DNA of 64,000 bases from Methylobacterium sp. BTF04. GTDB lineage: Bacteria; Pseudomonadota; Alphaproteobacteria; Rhizobiales; Beijerinckiaceae. Both the position numbers and the translations under genes were made by a program. Each line of letters begins with the position of its first letter. Within the stretch, counting starts at the first letter, position 1. The notes beneath the pieces were generated by a model. That model worked only from the letters and a program-made list of their open reading frames with translations, did no database searches and had not been told where the DNA came from. Shown in pieces: positions 26,340 through 38,109 of the stretch. Where the stretch lies: positions 1 to 64,000 of the forward strand of contig NZ_JAAHTB010000023.1 of the NCBI RefSeq assembly GCF_010692745.1, in the 5' to 3' direction.

Positions 26340-27068
26340 TCAGGCGCCGGCAGCCGCCTGGTCGACCAGCCACAGCATCCGGCCGACGCTGGTCGCGCGC
26401 CCGGCGGGCAGGTCCTCGCCCCGCGCGAGGCGGGTGAGCGGGTCCTGCTTGCCGGCCCCGGTGACGAGGAACAGGCTCTCGCGCGACGAGGCCAGGGCCG
26501 GGAAGGTGAGCGTGATGCGCGGCACGAACGGCGCCAGCCCCGCCTCCGGCACCGGGGCGACCCAGGCGGCCGCGGCGTCCGATGCCGGCTTGCCCGGAAA
26601 CAGCGAGGCGGTGTGGCCGTCCTCGCCGAGCCCCAGGAGCACGAGGTCGAACAGCGGTCGCGCCGGGTCGAGAATGTCGGCGCCGTAGAAATCCCGCAGC
26701 GTCCGCGCATAGGCCGCAGCCCCCGCCTCCGGCGTCCCGGTGGTGGGCATGCCGTGGAGATGCCCTTCGGGAATCGGCGCACCCGTAAAGGCGTCCCGGG
26801 CCATGTGGACGTTGCTGGCCGCGTCGTCCCACGCCACCATCCGGTCGTCGCCGAAGAACCAGTGCAGGCGGGCCCAGGGCAGGGCGGGCCCGTAATCCGA
26901 CCCGGCCAGCAGCGCGTAGAGACGCTTGGGGGTCGAGCCGCCGGACAGGCAGACGGCGATGCGTTCGTTCGGGGCGCTCTCGCACAGGGCGACGAGACGC
27001 TCGGCCGCCGCGCGGGCGACCGCATCGGCGTCGGGAAGGATGTCCGAGTTGGTCGGGAGGGGAATCAT
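26340..27068 (-). CDS. pgl: 6-phosphogluconolactonase
   Basis: Hydrolyses 6-phosphogluconolactone to 6-phosphogluconate in the oxidative pentose phosphate pathway (242 aa). Family motifs: AVCLSGGSTPKRLYALLAG (phosphate loop), WFFGDDRMVAWDDAASNVHMARDAF, LVLLGLGEDGHTASLFPG (catalytic Asp/His) and ITLTFPALASSRESLFLVTGAGK. ATG 27068 (MIPLPTNSD) is chosen; the frame runs to 27176 but the extra residues do not resemble the family. It is the last gene of the minus-strand carbon cluster, 37 bp after gnd, and converges with the hook-like gene. No zwf is seen in the window. Confidence 0.94.
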   Translation of the reverse strand: MIPLPTNSDILPDADAVARAAAERLVALCESAPNERIAVCLSGGSTPKRLYALLAGSDYGPALPWARLHWFFGDDRMVAWDDAASNVHMARDAFTGAPIPEGHLHGMPTTGTPEAGAAAYARTLRDFYGADILDPARPLFDLVLLGLGEDGHTASLFPGKPASDAAAAWVAPVPEAGLAPFVPRITLTFPALASSRESLFLVTGAGKQDPLTRLARGEDLPAGRATSVGRMLWLVDQAAAGA

Positions 27069-27105
27069 CGCCAAAGCGTCCTGGGTATCGTCCCGGCCGA
27101 AGGCC

Positions 27106-28080
27106 CTATTTCGGCTCCTGATGGCCGCCGAACCCCTTGCGCATGGCCGAGAGCAGCTTGTCGGCATAGCTCGCATCCTCGCGCGAGCGGAAGCGGGCGT
27201 AGAGGGCGGCCGAGAGCACGTTGGCCGGCACGGATTCCTCGATGGCCGCGTTCAGCGTCCAGCGGCCCTCGCCGGAATCGGCGACGAAGCCGGAGAAATC
27301 CGTGAGATTCTCGTCGCCGGCGAGCGCCCCGGCCGTGAGGTCGAGGAGCCAGGACGAGACCACGCTGCCGCGCCGCCAGACCTCGGCGATGTCGCCGATG
27401 TTGAGGTCGAAGCGCTGGCCCTCCGGCAGATCCGTGGAATTGGCATGCTTGAGGATGTCGAAACCTTCGGCATAGGCCTGCATCAGGCCGTACTCGATGC
27501 CGTTATGGACCATCTTGACGAAGTGGCCGGCCCCGCTCGGTCCCGCGTGGATGTAGCCCTCCTCGGCACGGGCATCCCGACCGTCGCGTCCCGCAGTCTT
27601 GGGGATGGTGCCGATACCGGGCGCCAGGGTCTTGAAGATCGGATCGAGGCGGGCGAGTGCCGCCTCGTCGCCGCCGATCATCATGCAATAGCCGCGCTCC
27701 AGGCCCCAGACGCCGCCGGAGGTGCCGACATCGACGTAGTGGATGCCCTTGGGCTTGAGTTCGGCCGCGCGGCGGATGTCGTCCTTGTAGAACGAATTGC
27801 CGCCGTCGATGATCACGTCGTCGGCGGCCATCAGGGTCCCGAGCGTCGCCACCGTCCCCTCGGTGATCGCGCCCGCCGGCAGCATCACCCAGGCGGTGCG
27901 CGGCGCGTCGAGCCTGTCCACGAACTCCTCCAGGCTCGCCGCGCCGGTGGCGCCCTCGGCGACCAGGGCCGCCACGGCCTCCGCGCTCTGGTCGAACACC
28001 ACGGCGGTGTGGCCGTCGCGAAGCAGCCGGCGGACGATGTTGCCCCCCATCCGGCCGAGACCGATCATACCGAGTTGCAT
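27106..28080 (-). CDS. gnd: 6-phosphogluconate dehydrogenase, decarboxylating (short GndA/YqeC type)
   Basis: Oxidatively decarboxylates 6-phosphogluconate to ribulose-5-phosphate. It is 324 aa, the short class (about 300-340 aa) that is often NAD+-preferring, rather than the 470-aa enterobacterial type. Motifs: [20 protein letters not shown] (Rossmann GxGxxG), [21 protein letters not shown] (substrate loop), [23 protein letters not shown] (catalytic Lys-His-Asn-Gly-Ile-Glu-Tyr). ATG 28080 (MQLGMIGLG) is certain from the Rossmann position. It lies between tal-pgi and pgl on the same strand. Cofactor preference is from family knowledge, not proved here. Confidence 0.93.
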   Translation of the reverse strand: MQLGMIGLGRMGGNIVRRLLRDGHTAVVFDQSAEAVAALVAEGATGAASLEEFVDRLDAPRTAWVMLPAGAITEGTVATLGTLMAADDVIIDGGNSFYKDDIRRAAELKPKGIHYVDVGTSGGVWGLERGYCMMIGGDEAALARLDPIFKTLAPGIGTIPKTAGRDGRDARAEEGYIHAGPSGAGHFVKMVHNGIEYGLMQAYAEGFDILKHANSTDLPEGQRFDLNIGDIAEVWRRGSVVSSWLLDLTAGALAGDENLTDFSGFVADSGEGRWTLNAAIEESVPANVLSAALYARFRSREDASYADKLLSAMRKGFGGHQEPK

Positions 28081-28099
28081 GGGTGATCTCCGTGGCTTT

Positions 28100-28117
28100 C
28101 CCCGCCCCATGGCGGGG
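28100..28117. repeat. G/C-rich intergenic hairpin between gnd and tal-pgi
   Basis: CCCCGCC (28100-28106), loop CCAT, GGCGGGG (28111-28117), followed by GGGGCAGGGGTGGGGG. It lies in the 69-bp gap between tal-pgi and gnd. There is no T-run in the operon direction. It is similar in style to 17271-17290, as expected of a dispersed intergenic repeat. Confidence 0.45.
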
Positions 28118-28149
28118 AGGGGCAGGGGTGGGGGAGGTGAAAGTGGCGC

Positions 28150-31002
28150 TTACGCCAAGGCCGCCTTGATCGCCGTGGCGATGCGCTTCAACCCGGCTTC
28201 GACGTCGCCGCCCTTGATGTGGACGCGCAGGGCCCGGCGTCCGCGCTCGGCGAGCACGGCGAAATCGCCCCGGGCCTGGGCCGCCACCACCGTGCCGAAG
28301 CCGAGCGTGCGCCCGGGGATCGACAGGTCCGCGGACGGGTCGGCGGTGATCTGGAGGAACACGCCGCTATCGGGGCCGCCCTTGTAGGCCTGCCCCGTCG
28401 AGTGGAGGAAGCGGGGGCCGAATTCGAGGCAGGTGGCGAGCTTGGTCTTGTCGCGAAGCGCCACGCGGGCATCCTGCAGGACGGCGTGATGGCCAGCGTT
28501 GCGCGCGACGTAGGCCAGCAGAGCCACGTAATCGCCGGCCTTGGTGCGGCCGAGATGCGCCTTGAGCGCCGCGTCCAGTCCCTCCGCGGCCTGCGGCAGC
28601 GCCTCGGCATTCTTGGGATCGGCGTAGAGCGCGATGGTGTCGTCGGCGAATAACGGCGTCTCGGCGGGGAGAGACCCGCTCGCTTCCGCCGCATCGAACA
28701 GCTTCTTCGTCTCGATCTTGCTCGCTTCCACGTCGGGCTGATCGAACGGATTGATCCCCAGCATGGCGCCGGCCACCGCCGTGGCGATCTCGAAGCGGAA
28801 GAATTCCTGCGGCAGCTGCTCCTCGTTGGCCATGGTGATGTGGATGACGGGGTGCCCCTCGCGCTCCAGGCTACGCACCGCCTCGTCCTGGCGGGCATCG
28901 GCGCGATTGTCGAGGCGCAGATACACGAAGAGCCGGTCGAGTCCGTAGACGGCCGGCACACCGACGGGCTCGCCGTCGATGGGGATCAGACCCTTGCCGT
29001 CCTTGCCGGTGGATTCGGCGATGAGCTGCTCGGCCCAGGCGCCGAACGTATCAATGCCCGGCGAGGCGATGAACGTGACCTTGTCGCGGCCGGCATGGAG
29101 CGCCGCCGCGCCCAGGGCGGTGCCGAGCAGGACGCCGGGGTTCTGCGCCGGCGGCACGGCCGGGCCGCAGGAGCGGACCATGATCCGTGCCGTGTCGAGG
29201 AACGTCTTCACGTCGATGCCGCACGCCGCCGCCGGCACGAGGCCGAAGGCGGAGAGCACGGAGTAGCGGCCACCGATCTGCTTCACGCCATAGAAGATCT
29301 TTCTGAAGTTGTCGGCCTTGGCCGCCGCCTCCATGGCCGAGCCCGGATCGGTGACGGCGACGAAATGCGCGCCCGCGCGCTCGCCCACCGTGGCCTTCAT
29401 CCGACCGAGGAAATAATCGCGGAAGACGTTGGGCTCCAGCGTCGAGCCGGATTTCGAGGCGACGATGAACAGCGTGGTCTCGAGGGTGATCGCGCTTTCC
29501 GTCTCGCGGACCTGATCCGGGTCGGTGGAATCGAGGATGCGCAGGGTCGGAAAGCCCTCGTGGCTCCCGTAGGTCTCGGCCAACACCTCGGGGCCGAGGC
29601 TCGATCCGCCCATGCCGAGCACCACCACGTCGGTGAAGCCGGTCTGGCGCACGTCCTCGGCGAAGCTGGCGTAGTCGGAGACGTGGGCGAGTTCGTCCTC
29701 GACGATGCGCAGCCAGCCGAGCCACTTGTCCTCGTCGGCGTTCGACCACACCGTCTTGTCGTGAGCCCAGAGCCGGCGGATCGCGCCGGAGGCGCGCCAG
29801 GCCTCGACGGCCTTCTTCGCCGCGGCGGCGATGGGCTCGGGCAGCACCAGGGTCTGGCCGTCGAGCTTGGCTCCGAGGAAGTCGACGCGCTTGCCGGCCA
29901 CCGCGCCGAGCAGCTTGTCGGCGGCGTCGATGAAGAGCTGCACGCCCTCGTCGACGAGCTGGTCGCCGATCGTTTCGATGTCGATCCCCGCCTTCGCGAG
30001 GCCGGCCATCACGGCCTCGGCCGCGCCGAGATCAGCCTCGATCGCGGACTTGACCGTCCCGTGATCGCGAAACGCGTCCATGGTGGCGGGCGGCATGGTG
30101 TTGACGGTGTCGGGGCCGATCAGCTCCTCGACGTAGAGCACGTCGGAATAGGCCTTGTTCTTGGTCCCCGTGGACGCCCAGAGCAGCCGCTGCGGCTTGG
30201 CGCCCATGGCGGCCAGGGCCTGCCATTTCGGCTCTCCGAAGATATCCTTGTAGCGCTGGTAGGCGCGCTTGGCGTTGGCGATGGCGACCTTGCCCTTGAG
30301 GGCTTCCAGGGCCGCCTTCGCGTCGGCGCCCTCGGTCCGGGCGATGGTATCGTCCAGCGCCTTGTCGACGGCGACGTCGATGCGGCTGATGAAGAAGCTG
30401 GCGACGCTGGCGACCTTCGCGACGTCGCCGCCCCTGGCGCCGAACGCCGCGAGACCGTCGATGAAGGCGTGGGCGACCGCCGCGTAGGTCTCCACCGAAA
30501 ACAGCAGGGTGACGTTGATGCTGATGCCGTCCGCCGTCAGCGCCCGGATCGCCGGAATGCCCTCGGCGGTGGCCGGCACCTTCACCATCAGGTTGTCGCG
30601 TCCCACCGCCGCATGCAGGCGGCGGGCCTCGGCCAGGGTCTCCTCGGTATCGAGGGCGAGGTAGGGCGAGACTTCGAGGCTGACATAGCCGTCGGCCCCA
30701 TCGCTGGCCTCGTAGACGGGACGCAGCACGTCGGCCGCGGCCTGGATGTCGGCGATGGCGAGCCCTTCGTAGAGGTCGATGACGCGGGCATCGCCGGCGT
30801 CCATCACGGCTTTCAGGGCGGGGTCGTACTCCACCGATCCGCCGATGGCCTTCTCGAAGATCGACGGGTTCGAGGTCACGCCGCGCAGGCCGTCCTCGTC
30901 CACCAGCGCCTTGAGCTTGCCCTGCTGGACGAAGCCGCGGGCGACGAAATCGAGCCACACGGCCTGGCCCTGTTCGGGGAAGAGAGCCTTGAGCGGGTTC
31001 AT
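28150..31002 (-). CDS. tal-pgi: Bifunctional transaldolase / glucose-6-phosphate isomerase
   Basis: A fused 950-aa enzyme. Residues 1 to about 365 are transaldolase: [38 protein letters not shown] and [33 protein letters not shown], where the Lys of VKVPAT forms the Schiff base. Residues about 400-950 are phosphoglucose isomerase with two SIS domains: [40 protein letters not shown] (phosphate loop) and [19 protein letters not shown]. This fusion is characteristic of several alphaproteobacteria and some others. It would link the non-oxidative pentose phosphate steps to hexose phosphate exchange. ATG 31002 ([12 protein letters not shown]) is the family start. It lies between tkt upstream and gnd downstream. 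Confidence 0.96.
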   Translation of the reverse strand: MNPLKALFPEQGQAVWLDFVARGFVQQGKLKALVDEDGLRGVTSNPSIFEKAIGGSVEYDPALKAVMDAGDARVIDLYEGLAIADIQAAADVLRPVYEASDGADGYVSLEVSPYLALDTEETLAEARRLHAAVGRDNLMVKVPATAEGIPAIRALTADGISINVTLLFSVETYAAVAHAFIDGLAAFGARGGDVAKVASVASFFISRIDVAVDKALDDTIARTEGADAKAALEALKGKVAIANAKRAYQRYKDIFGEPKWQALAAMGAKPQRLLWASTGTKNKAYSDVLYVEELIGPDTVNTMPPATMDAFRDHGTVKSAIEADLGAAEAVMAGLAKAGIDIETIGDQLVDEGVQLFIDAADKLLGAVAGKRVDFLGAKLDGQTLVLPEPIAAAAKKAVEAWRASGAIRRLWAHDKTVWSNADEDKWLGWLRIVEDELAHVSDYASFAEDVRQTGFTDVVVLGMGGSSLGPEVLAETYGSHEGFPTLRILDSTDPDQVRETESAITLETTLFIVASKSGSTLEPNVFRDYFLGRMKATVGERAGAHFVAVTDPGSAMEAAAKADNFRKIFYGVKQIGGRYSVLSAFGLVPAAACGIDVKTFLDTARIMVRSCGPAVPPAQNPGVLLGTALGAAALHAGRDKVTFIASPGIDTFGAWAEQLIAESTGKDGKGLIPIDGEPVGVPAVYGLDRLFVYLRLDNRADARQDEAVRSLEREGHPVIHITMANEEQLPQEFFRFEIATAVAGAMLGINPFDQPDVEASKIETKKLFDAAEASGSLPAETPLFADDTIALYADPKNAEALPQAAEGLDAALKAHLGRTKAGDYVALLAYVARNAGHHAVLQDARVALRDKTKLATCLEFGPRFLHSTGQAYKGGPDSGVFLQITADPSADLSIPGRTLGFGTVVAAQARGDFAVLAERGRRALRVHIKGGDVEAGLKRIATAIKAALA

Positions 31003-31071
31003 GCAAACACTCCTCGTCGTCGGTCGCTTTGGCGCCTTTTGAAGGAGCGGCGCCGCTTAACCCAGTCCCGA

Positions 31072-31195
31072 CCTCATCCCGAGGTACCCGTCGGGCGATC
31101 GCGGATCGCCGGCCGGGTCTCGGAGGAGGCCTCCGCTTCGCTCCGGTCCTCAGGGTGAGGTGGTGACAGGAGAACCGTCCTCACCTCACCCTGGG
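31072..31195. repeat. Palindromic intergenic repeat between tkt and tal-pgi
   Basis: The outer arms CCTCATCCCGAGG (31072-31084) and CCTCAGGGTGAGG (31148-31160) are near-perfect inverted copies. Smaller palindromes lie between them (around GGCGATCGCGGATCGCC and GGAGGCCTCC), and a third related arm, CCTCACCCTGGG, follows near 31184-31195. The shape is that of a mobile-repeat family scattered between genes in Rhizobiales-type genomes. It carries no coding frame. Confidence 0.6.
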
Positions 31196-31208
31196 AAACC
31201 CCCGAACC

Positions 31209-33284
<2,076 letters not shown>

Positions 33285-33396
33285 TCTCGTCTTCCTCGTC
33301 TCGTTCTCGGGGCCGCCCGCATGGTGGCGGGTCCGGCCCTCGTCCTTGCGGGGAGTCACGGCCTGCCGCCGGACCCGCCCGCCTCGAAATCCTGTC

Positions 33397-35259
33397 TCAG
33401 GCGCGCGCGGCCACCGCACGGGCATGGGGCGTCACGGCCGCGGCACCCTTGTCGATCTCTTCCGCGCTTGAACCGCGCTCCTTGGCCGGGCCGAGGGACC
33501 GGCTGTAATTCAGGATGGTGTTCACCAGCGTGACATGGCTGAACGCCTGCGGGAAGTTGCCCACGAGGCGTTTGGCCTTCACGTCGTACTCCTCCGACAC
33601 CAGACCGAGATCGTTGCAGATTCCGATGAGCTTCTCGATCAGCGCATGGGCCTCCTTGCAGCGGCCGAGCCCGATGAGGTTGTCGGCATACCAGAAGCTG
33701 CAGGGCAGGAACGCGCCCTCGTTGCCCGGCAGGCCGTCGGTGGTCTGGTTCTCGGTGTCGTAGCGCAGCACGAAGCCGTCGCGCATCAGGCCCTTGCCGA
33801 TGGCTTCCACCGTGCCGACCACGCGCGGATCGTTCTGGGGCAGGAAGCCTATATGGGCGATGAGCAGCAGGCTCGCATCGAGGGACTTCGACCCGTAGGA
33901 TTGCACGAAGCTGTTGAGCTCGGCGTTGAAGCCCTTCTCGCAGACCTCGGCATGGATCTGGTCGCGGATCGCGCGCCAGCGCTCCACCGGCGCATCGGTG
34001 TTCTCGCCCTCCTCGAAGGAGCGGATCGCGCGATCGAACGCGACCCAGGCCATCACCTTGGAATGGACGAAGTGCCGGCGCCCGCCGCGCACCTCCCAGA
34101 TGCCCTCGTCGGGCTCGCTCCAGACCTTTTCCAGATGCGTCAGCAGCGCGTGGCCGACGCGCCAGCCATCCGCATCGCCGAGCAGGCCGCGCTGGCGCGC
34201 CTGATAGAGCGCATCGAAGATCTCGCCGTAGACGTCGAGCTGGAACTGCTCCACCGCGGCGTTGCCGATGCGCACCGGCTTCGAGCCCTCGTAGCCGGGC
34301 AGCCAGTCGAGCTCGATCTCGGGCAGCATGCGCTCGCCGGCGATGCCGTACAGGATATGCGCCTGCTCCGGGTTTCCGGCCACCGCCCGCACCAGCCAGT
34401 CGCGCCAGGCGCGGGCCTCGTCGAGGTAGCCGCCATCCATCATCGCGATGAGGGTGAAGGTGGAATCGCGCAGCCAGCAGAACCGGTAGTCCCAGTTGCG
34501 CACCCCGCCGAGATCCTCGGGCAGCGAGGTGGTGGGCGCAGCGACGATCCCCCCGGTGGGCTCGTAGATCAGCGCCTTCAGGGTCAGGAGCGAGCGCTGG
34601 AGCATCGCGTCCCACGGCGTGCCGCGGGCGCAGCGGCTCGACCAGTCGCGCCAGTGGCGGTCGGTCTCGAACAGCACCTTGCGCGGCTGGATCGGCGGCG
34701 GGTCGTCCTCGTGCGACGGGCCGTAGCTCAGGGTGAAGGCGACGCTCTGGCCGGCCTCGACGGTGAAGTCCGAGGCCGTGGTCTGGTCTTCGCCATGCAG
34801 CGGCGCCAGGGTGCGCAGCACCACCTTGTGCGGCCCCGAGATCGCCCGCAGGTCGCCGAGCTCGTTGTGCGACACCCACGGCACCGCCAGACCGTAATCG
34901 AAGCGCACGGCCAGGTGCATCCGCATGGCAACCTGGCCGGTCAGCCCCTCGACGATGCGCACGAGGTGCGAGCCGTCATTGGCCGGCATGTAGTCGGTCA
35001 CCCGCGCCGTCCCGGTGGCGGTCTCGTATTCCGTTTCCAGAACGAGGCTGCCGGTCCGATACTGGCGCGATGATTTGGCGTCCACGTCGGCGGGCGCGAG
35101 CTTCCAGAACCCGTGGTCGCAGGTGCCCAGCAGAGAGGCGAAGCACGCGGCGGAATCGAAGCGCGGCCAGCACAGCCAGTCGACGCTGCCGTCCCGTCCG
35201 ATCAGCGCGGCCGTGCGGCCATCGCCGATGAGCGCGTAATCCTCGATCCGTCCCGCCAT
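33397..35259 (-). CDS. Glycoside hydrolase family 15 protein (glucoamylase/trehalase-like)
   Basis: A 620-aa GH15 enzyme beginning MAGRIEDYALIGDGRTAALIGRDGSVDWLCWPRFDSAACFASLLG, the standard bacterial GH15 N-terminus. The (alpha/alpha)6 catalytic barrel is visible through GGVRNWDYRFCWLRDSTFTLIAMMDGGYLDEARAWRDWL (first catalytic region), RDGFVLRYDTENQTTDGLPGNEGAFLPCSFWYADNLIGLGR (second acid region, near the C-terminus) and NFPQAFSHVTLVNTILNYS. Members hydrolyse alpha-glucosidic bonds in dextrins or trehalose to glucose. It has no signal peptide, so it acts in the cytosol, probably on trehalose or storage glucan. It lies 112 bp upstream of tkt, so released glucose could enter the pentose phosphate enzymes encoded downstream. 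Confidence 0.9.
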   Translation of the reverse strand: MAGRIEDYALIGDGRTAALIGRDGSVDWLCWPRFDSAACFASLLGTCDHGFWKLAPADVDAKSSRQYRTGSLVLETEYETATGTARVTDYMPANDGSHLVRIVEGLTGQVAMRMHLAVRFDYGLAVPWVSHNELGDLRAISGPHKVVLRTLAPLHGEDQTTASDFTVEAGQSVAFTLSYGPSHEDDPPPIQPRKVLFETDRHWRDWSSRCARGTPWDAMLQRSLLTLKALIYEPTGGIVAAPTTSLPEDLGGVRNWDYRFCWLRDSTFTLIAMMDGGYLDEARAWRDWLVRAVAGNPEQAHILYGIAGERMLPEIELDWLPGYEGSKPVRIGNAAVEQFQLDVYGEIFDALYQARQRGLLGDADGWRVGHALLTHLEKVWSEPDEGIWEVRGGRRHFVHSKVMAWVAFDRAIRSFEEGENTDAPVERWRAIRDQIHAEVCEKGFNAELNSFVQSYGSKSLDASLLLIAHIGFLPQNDPRVVGTVEAIGKGLMRDGFVLRYDTENQTTDGLPGNEGAFLPCSFWYADNLIGLGRCKEAHALIEKLIGICNDLGLVSEEYDVKAKRLVGNFPQAFSHVTLVNTILNYSRSLGPAKERGSSAEEIDKGAAAVTPHARAVAARA

Positions 35260-35395
35260 CCAGGCCCTCGTCTCGACAAGTCCTCGATACGTTGCACCCT
35301 TGTGTGCATCGCATCATCGATGGAGACCACCTAGAGCGCTTTCGAGTGAGGTGGACCCGACGGACGTGAAGAAAACGCGGACACCCGAAAAATCG

Positions 35396-35427
35396 AGAGC
35401 CGGTTCCGCCTTCACGGCACCGGCTCT
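35396..35427 (-). terminator. Intrinsic terminator for the 35489-36112 gene
   Basis: The arms AGAGCCGGT (35396-35404) and ACCGGCTCT (35419-35427) pair, with further pairing of CCG/CGG inside. On the minus strand the hairpin is followed by CGATTTTT (plus 35388-35392 AAAAA). It lies 62 bp downstream of the stop of the hypothetical gene. Confidence 0.75.
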
Positions 35428-35488
35428 AGTCCTCCGCGGAGGCAGGGTCCAGGGTGATCACGCACGTACGTCGCGGAGAAAAACCGCC

Positions 35489-36112
35489 TCAGTGCAGCCG
35501 GTTGACGATGCCGGCCATCGCTTCGCCGAGGGACGCCGCCTCGGCGCCCACCGCGGCACTCTGGACGCCGACGAAGGTCGCCGCCCGCGTCGCGGCCCGG
35601 ATGGTCGGAGCGAAGGGCAGGGCGAGGCTGGGCAGAACGCCCTCGTCCGTCTCCGGTCCGGCCGACGCATCGATCGATACGGGCTCCACCGCGGCGGACC
35701 CGACCACCGCAGAATCCGCCGGCGCAATCTTCGTCGGAACCGGACGGCGGACCGTGGCGATCCGGGGTCCGGCCGGCCGATGCGGCGGAACCTGAAGCGC
35801 GATCTGGCGCGTCGCGCCTTCGGCATGCGCCGCGACGACGATGGGAAACTGGAGCGGGAAGGTGAGGGCGGCCGGCACGAACGGAGTGACCACGGGCGCC
35901 TCCGCCGCGGGCGACAGGGTCGCGGCGGACATTCGTACGGCCAATGCGGGGGCGGGTGTAGTCGGATGCGTAGCGGGCACTTCGCAGTAGAACGAGGCTG
36001 CGGCCAGGACCACGGCGACGACGAGCGTCGGCAACAGGGGCGGCGTCACACCGGCCGTCGCTTCCGACCGGAGCGCGTCGGCCTCGGCACTACATCGGTT
36101 TCGCGCAGCCAT
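35489..36112 (-). CDS. Hypothetical single-pass membrane protein, Ala/Pro-rich (207 aa)
   Basis: After a short polar head (MAARNRCSAEADALRSEATAGV) comes one hydrophobic segment (LLPTLVVAVVLAAASFYCEVP, about residues 26-46). The rest is Ala/Pro/Val/Thr-rich and low in complexity (AALTFPLQFPIVVAAHAEGATRQIALQVPPHRPAGPRI), ending AEAASLGEAMAGIVNRLH. It is probably anchored in the inner membrane with the tail in the periplasm. No family is recognised. A terminator follows the stop, which supports a real transcript. ATG 36112 is chosen; the open frame continues to 36340, but the extra residues overlap the nasT promoter area. It is divergent from nasT. Confidence 0.6.
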   Translation of the reverse strand: MAARNRCSAEADALRSEATAGVTPPLLPTLVVAVVLAAASFYCEVPATHPTTPAPALAVRMSAATLSPAAEAPVVTPFVPAALTFPLQFPIVVAAHAEGATRQIALQVPPHRPAGPRIATVRRPVPTKIAPADSAVVGSAAVEPVSIDASAGPETDEGVLPSLALPFAPTIRAATRAATFVGVQSAAVGAEAASLGEAMAGIVNRLH

Positions 36113-36211
36113 ATTGGGGAACCCTCGCGAACGGTTGGATCGTGTCTCCCATAAGCCGGGCCGTTTGCGGCGGAACCTGGGCTGTTTCCTTTCACGCTGG
36201 TAATTTCGGCC

Positions 36212-36226
36212 GGGCACGCCCTTTGC
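36212..36226 (+). promoter_or_regulatory. Putative sigma-54 promoter of nasT-nasS
   Basis: GGGCACGCCCTTTGC matches the -24/-12 consensus TGGCACG-N4-TTGC in all positions but the first, with GG and GC 12 bp apart. It would start transcription near 36238, about 105 bp before the nasT ATG. No enhancer site was identified. Confidence 0.65.
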
Positions 36227-36342
36227 CTCGGGCAAACGGACGTCGCCCGTATCCGCTTCGCCATCGCGCCTTGCGGTGCGCCGGAGCGCCGTGCGATCAG
36301 CATTCCGCGCCCTCAGCGCCCGCGCTGCCCTTTCGGACACCG

Positions 36343-36930
36343 ATGACCGAGCCGAGCCTCACCGTCGCCGTGATCGACCCGAGCCGGGCGCGCGCGGCGA
36401 TCCTCGAAGAGGGCCTCACCGCGGCCGGTTTCACCCGCGTCGTCGTCATTCCCGACACCGCCGACCTGCCGGCGCGGGTCGCCGCGCTCAATCCCGACGT
36501 GGTCGTGATCCACCTCGAGAGCCCGAGCCGGGACATCCTGGAGCAGATGTCGGGACTGTCCCGCCACGTCGAGCGGCCGGTGGCGATGTTCGTCGATCGC
36601 TCGGACGTGCCGATGATGCAGGCAGCAGTGGATGCCGGCATCTCGGCCTACGTGGTCGACGGTCTGCAGCCGCAGCGCATCCGCTCGATCATCGATGTCG
36701 CGATCCTGCGGTTCAACGCCTTCGCGCGGTTGCAGCGCGAGCTCGTGGAAGCCCGCGGGGAACTCGCCGACCGCAAGCTGATCGAGCGCGCCAAGGGCAT
36801 CCTGATGACGGCCAAGGGCCTGCCCGAAGAGGAGGCCTACCGGCTGATGCGGCGCAAAGCCATGAACGAGAAGCGCAGGATCGCCGACATCGCCCGGGCC
36901 ATCGTCACCGCGGCGGACCTGCTCGGATGA
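36343..36930 (+). CDS. nasT: ANTAR-domain antitermination regulator NasT
   Basis: A 195-aa two-domain regulator. The N-terminal receiver-like domain (LTVAVIDPSRARAAILEEGLTAAGFTRVVVIPD and NPDVVVIHLESPSRDILEQM) is followed by a coiled linker (RFNAFARLQRELVEARGELADRKLIERAKGILM). The C-terminal ANTAR RNA-binding domain (ERAKGILMTAKGLPEEEAYRLMRRKAMNEKRRIADIARAIV) carries the family A-K-G-I-L-M and M-x-K-R core. NasT proteins bind twin hairpins in leader RNA and prevent termination of nitrate assimilation operons. Its partner gene nasS overlaps by 4 bp, and the presumed target is the nrtA leader. ATG 36343 is 105 bp after the putative sigma-54 start. Confidence 0.93.
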   Translation: MTEPSLTVAVIDPSRARAAILEEGLTAAGFTRVVVIPDTADLPARVAALNPDVVVIHLESPSRDILEQMSGLSRHVERPVAMFVDRSDVPMMQAAVDAGISAYVVDGLQPQRIRSIIDVAILRFNAFARLQRELVEARGELADRKLIERAKGILMTAKGLPEEEAYRLMRRKAMNEKRRIADIARAIVTAADLLG

Positions 36931-37943
36931 GGCTCGCGCTCGGATACGTGCCGCTCGTCGATGCGGCCGCCCTCATCGTCGCGGTGGAAGGCGGTTTTGC
37001 CGCCGCCGAAGGCCTCGCCGTCGATCTCGTACGCGAGCCGTCCTGGGCGACCCTGCGCGACAAGCTCGCGCTCGGCCATCTCGACGGAGCGCACATCCTG
37101 GCACCCCTCGCCATCGCCTGCGCCCTCGGGATCAGCGGACCGCAGACCGAACTCGCAGTGCCGATGGCGCTCAACTTGAACGGCAATGCCGTCACCGTGT
37201 CGCTGCCGCTCTGGGCGGCGATGGCGCCCGACGGCGACGACGTGGATGCGGTGGCGCGGGCCTTCGCCCGGGTGGCGGTCGAGCGGGCGGCCGCGGGGCG
37301 CCCGCTGATCCTGGGGACGGTGCATCCGTTCTCCAGCCACACCTATCAACTCCGCCACTTCGCGCTGCGCGGCGGACTCGATCTCGACCGCACGGTCGAA
37401 CTCGTGGTGATCCCGCCGCCCCAGATCGCCGAAGCCCTGCGGCGCGAACTGATCGATGGGTTCTGCGTCGGCAGTCCCTGGAACAGCGTCGCGGTGGCGG
37501 ACGGCTACGGTCGCATCGCCGTCCTCGGTAGCGAACTCGTCCCCGATTGCCCGGAAAAGGTGCTGGCCCTGCCGACCTTCGCGCTGGATGCGAGCGCTGC
37601 GCTGGTGCGGGCGCTGCGCCGCGCCGGGCACTGGTGCCACGACCCGGGCAACCGTTCCGAACTCGCGCGCCTGCTGGCCCATCCCGACCATCTCGGCGTC
37701 GATCCGGCCGTGGTCTCGCGGGCACTGGAGGGGCGTGTGACCGTCGACCGCGACGGCACGCAGCGCAGCGACCCGCGCTTCGTCGTCTTCGGAGGGGAGG
37801 CCGACCGCCCGCTGCCGGACCACGCGGATTGGTTTCTCGGCGAGATGCAGGCGGCCGGCCAGATCCGGGTGACGCCCAACCTCACCGCGCAGGCGCGCGC
37901 CCTCTACCGGCCCGATCTGTTCGACGCGGCCGGCACCCGCTGA
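36927..37943 (+). CDS. nasS: Nitrate/nitrite sensor NasS (NrtA-like, cytoplasmic)
   Basis: A 338-aa protein of the NrtA/CmpA/SsuA periplasmic-binding fold but with no signal peptide (MRLALGYVPLVDAAALIVAVEGGFAAAEGLAVDLVREPSWATLRDKLALGHLDGAHILAPLA). It is therefore cytosolic, as NasS sensors are. LNLNGNAVTVSLPLW, HPFSSHTYQLRHFALRGGLDLD and DGFCVGSPWNSVAVADGYGR are the ligand-pocket regions shared with NrtA (compare MDCFCVGEPWNAQLV in the nrtA product). In the known system NasS holds NasT inactive until nitrate or nitrite binds. It overlaps nasT by 4 bp (ATGA). The order nasT-nasS is the reverse of some other species. Confidence 0.9.
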   Translation: MRLALGYVPLVDAAALIVAVEGGFAAAEGLAVDLVREPSWATLRDKLALGHLDGAHILAPLAIACALGISGPQTELAVPMALNLNGNAVTVSLPLWAAMAPDGDDVDAVARAFARVAVERAAAGRPLILGTVHPFSSHTYQLRHFALRGGLDLDRTVELVVIPPPQIAEALRRELIDGFCVGSPWNSVAVADGYGRIAVLGSELVPDCPEKVLALPTFALDASAALVRALRRAGHWCHDPGNRSELARLLAHPDHLGVDPAVVSRALEGRVTVDRDGTQRSDPRFVVFGGEADRPLPDHADWFLGEMQAAGQIRVTPNLTAQARALYRPDLFDAAGTR

Positions 37944-38083
37944 GTCCGGCGGCCGGGCTGCATACCGCGCCAGCAGGCTGCCTGCCGATTGTGCAGCGCG
38001 GGAGAAGCGGCCCGGAAAGCCGCCGGCCGCGATTTTCGCGATGATTGGGTGCCCTGCGAAGGGATAACCCCGCCGATCGGCCG

Positions 38084-38098
38084 TGGCACGGGACGTGC
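38084..38098 (+). promoter_or_regulatory. Putative sigma-54 promoter of the nrt operon
   Basis: TGGCACGGGACGTGC matches the sigma-54 consensus TGGCACG-N4-TTGC with one mismatch (G for the first T of the -12 box), and GG and GC are 12 bp apart. The expected start is near 38110, leaving a leader of about 150 nt before nrtA. Confidence 0.65.
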
Positions 38099-38109
38099 TT
38101 GCCTCCAGT

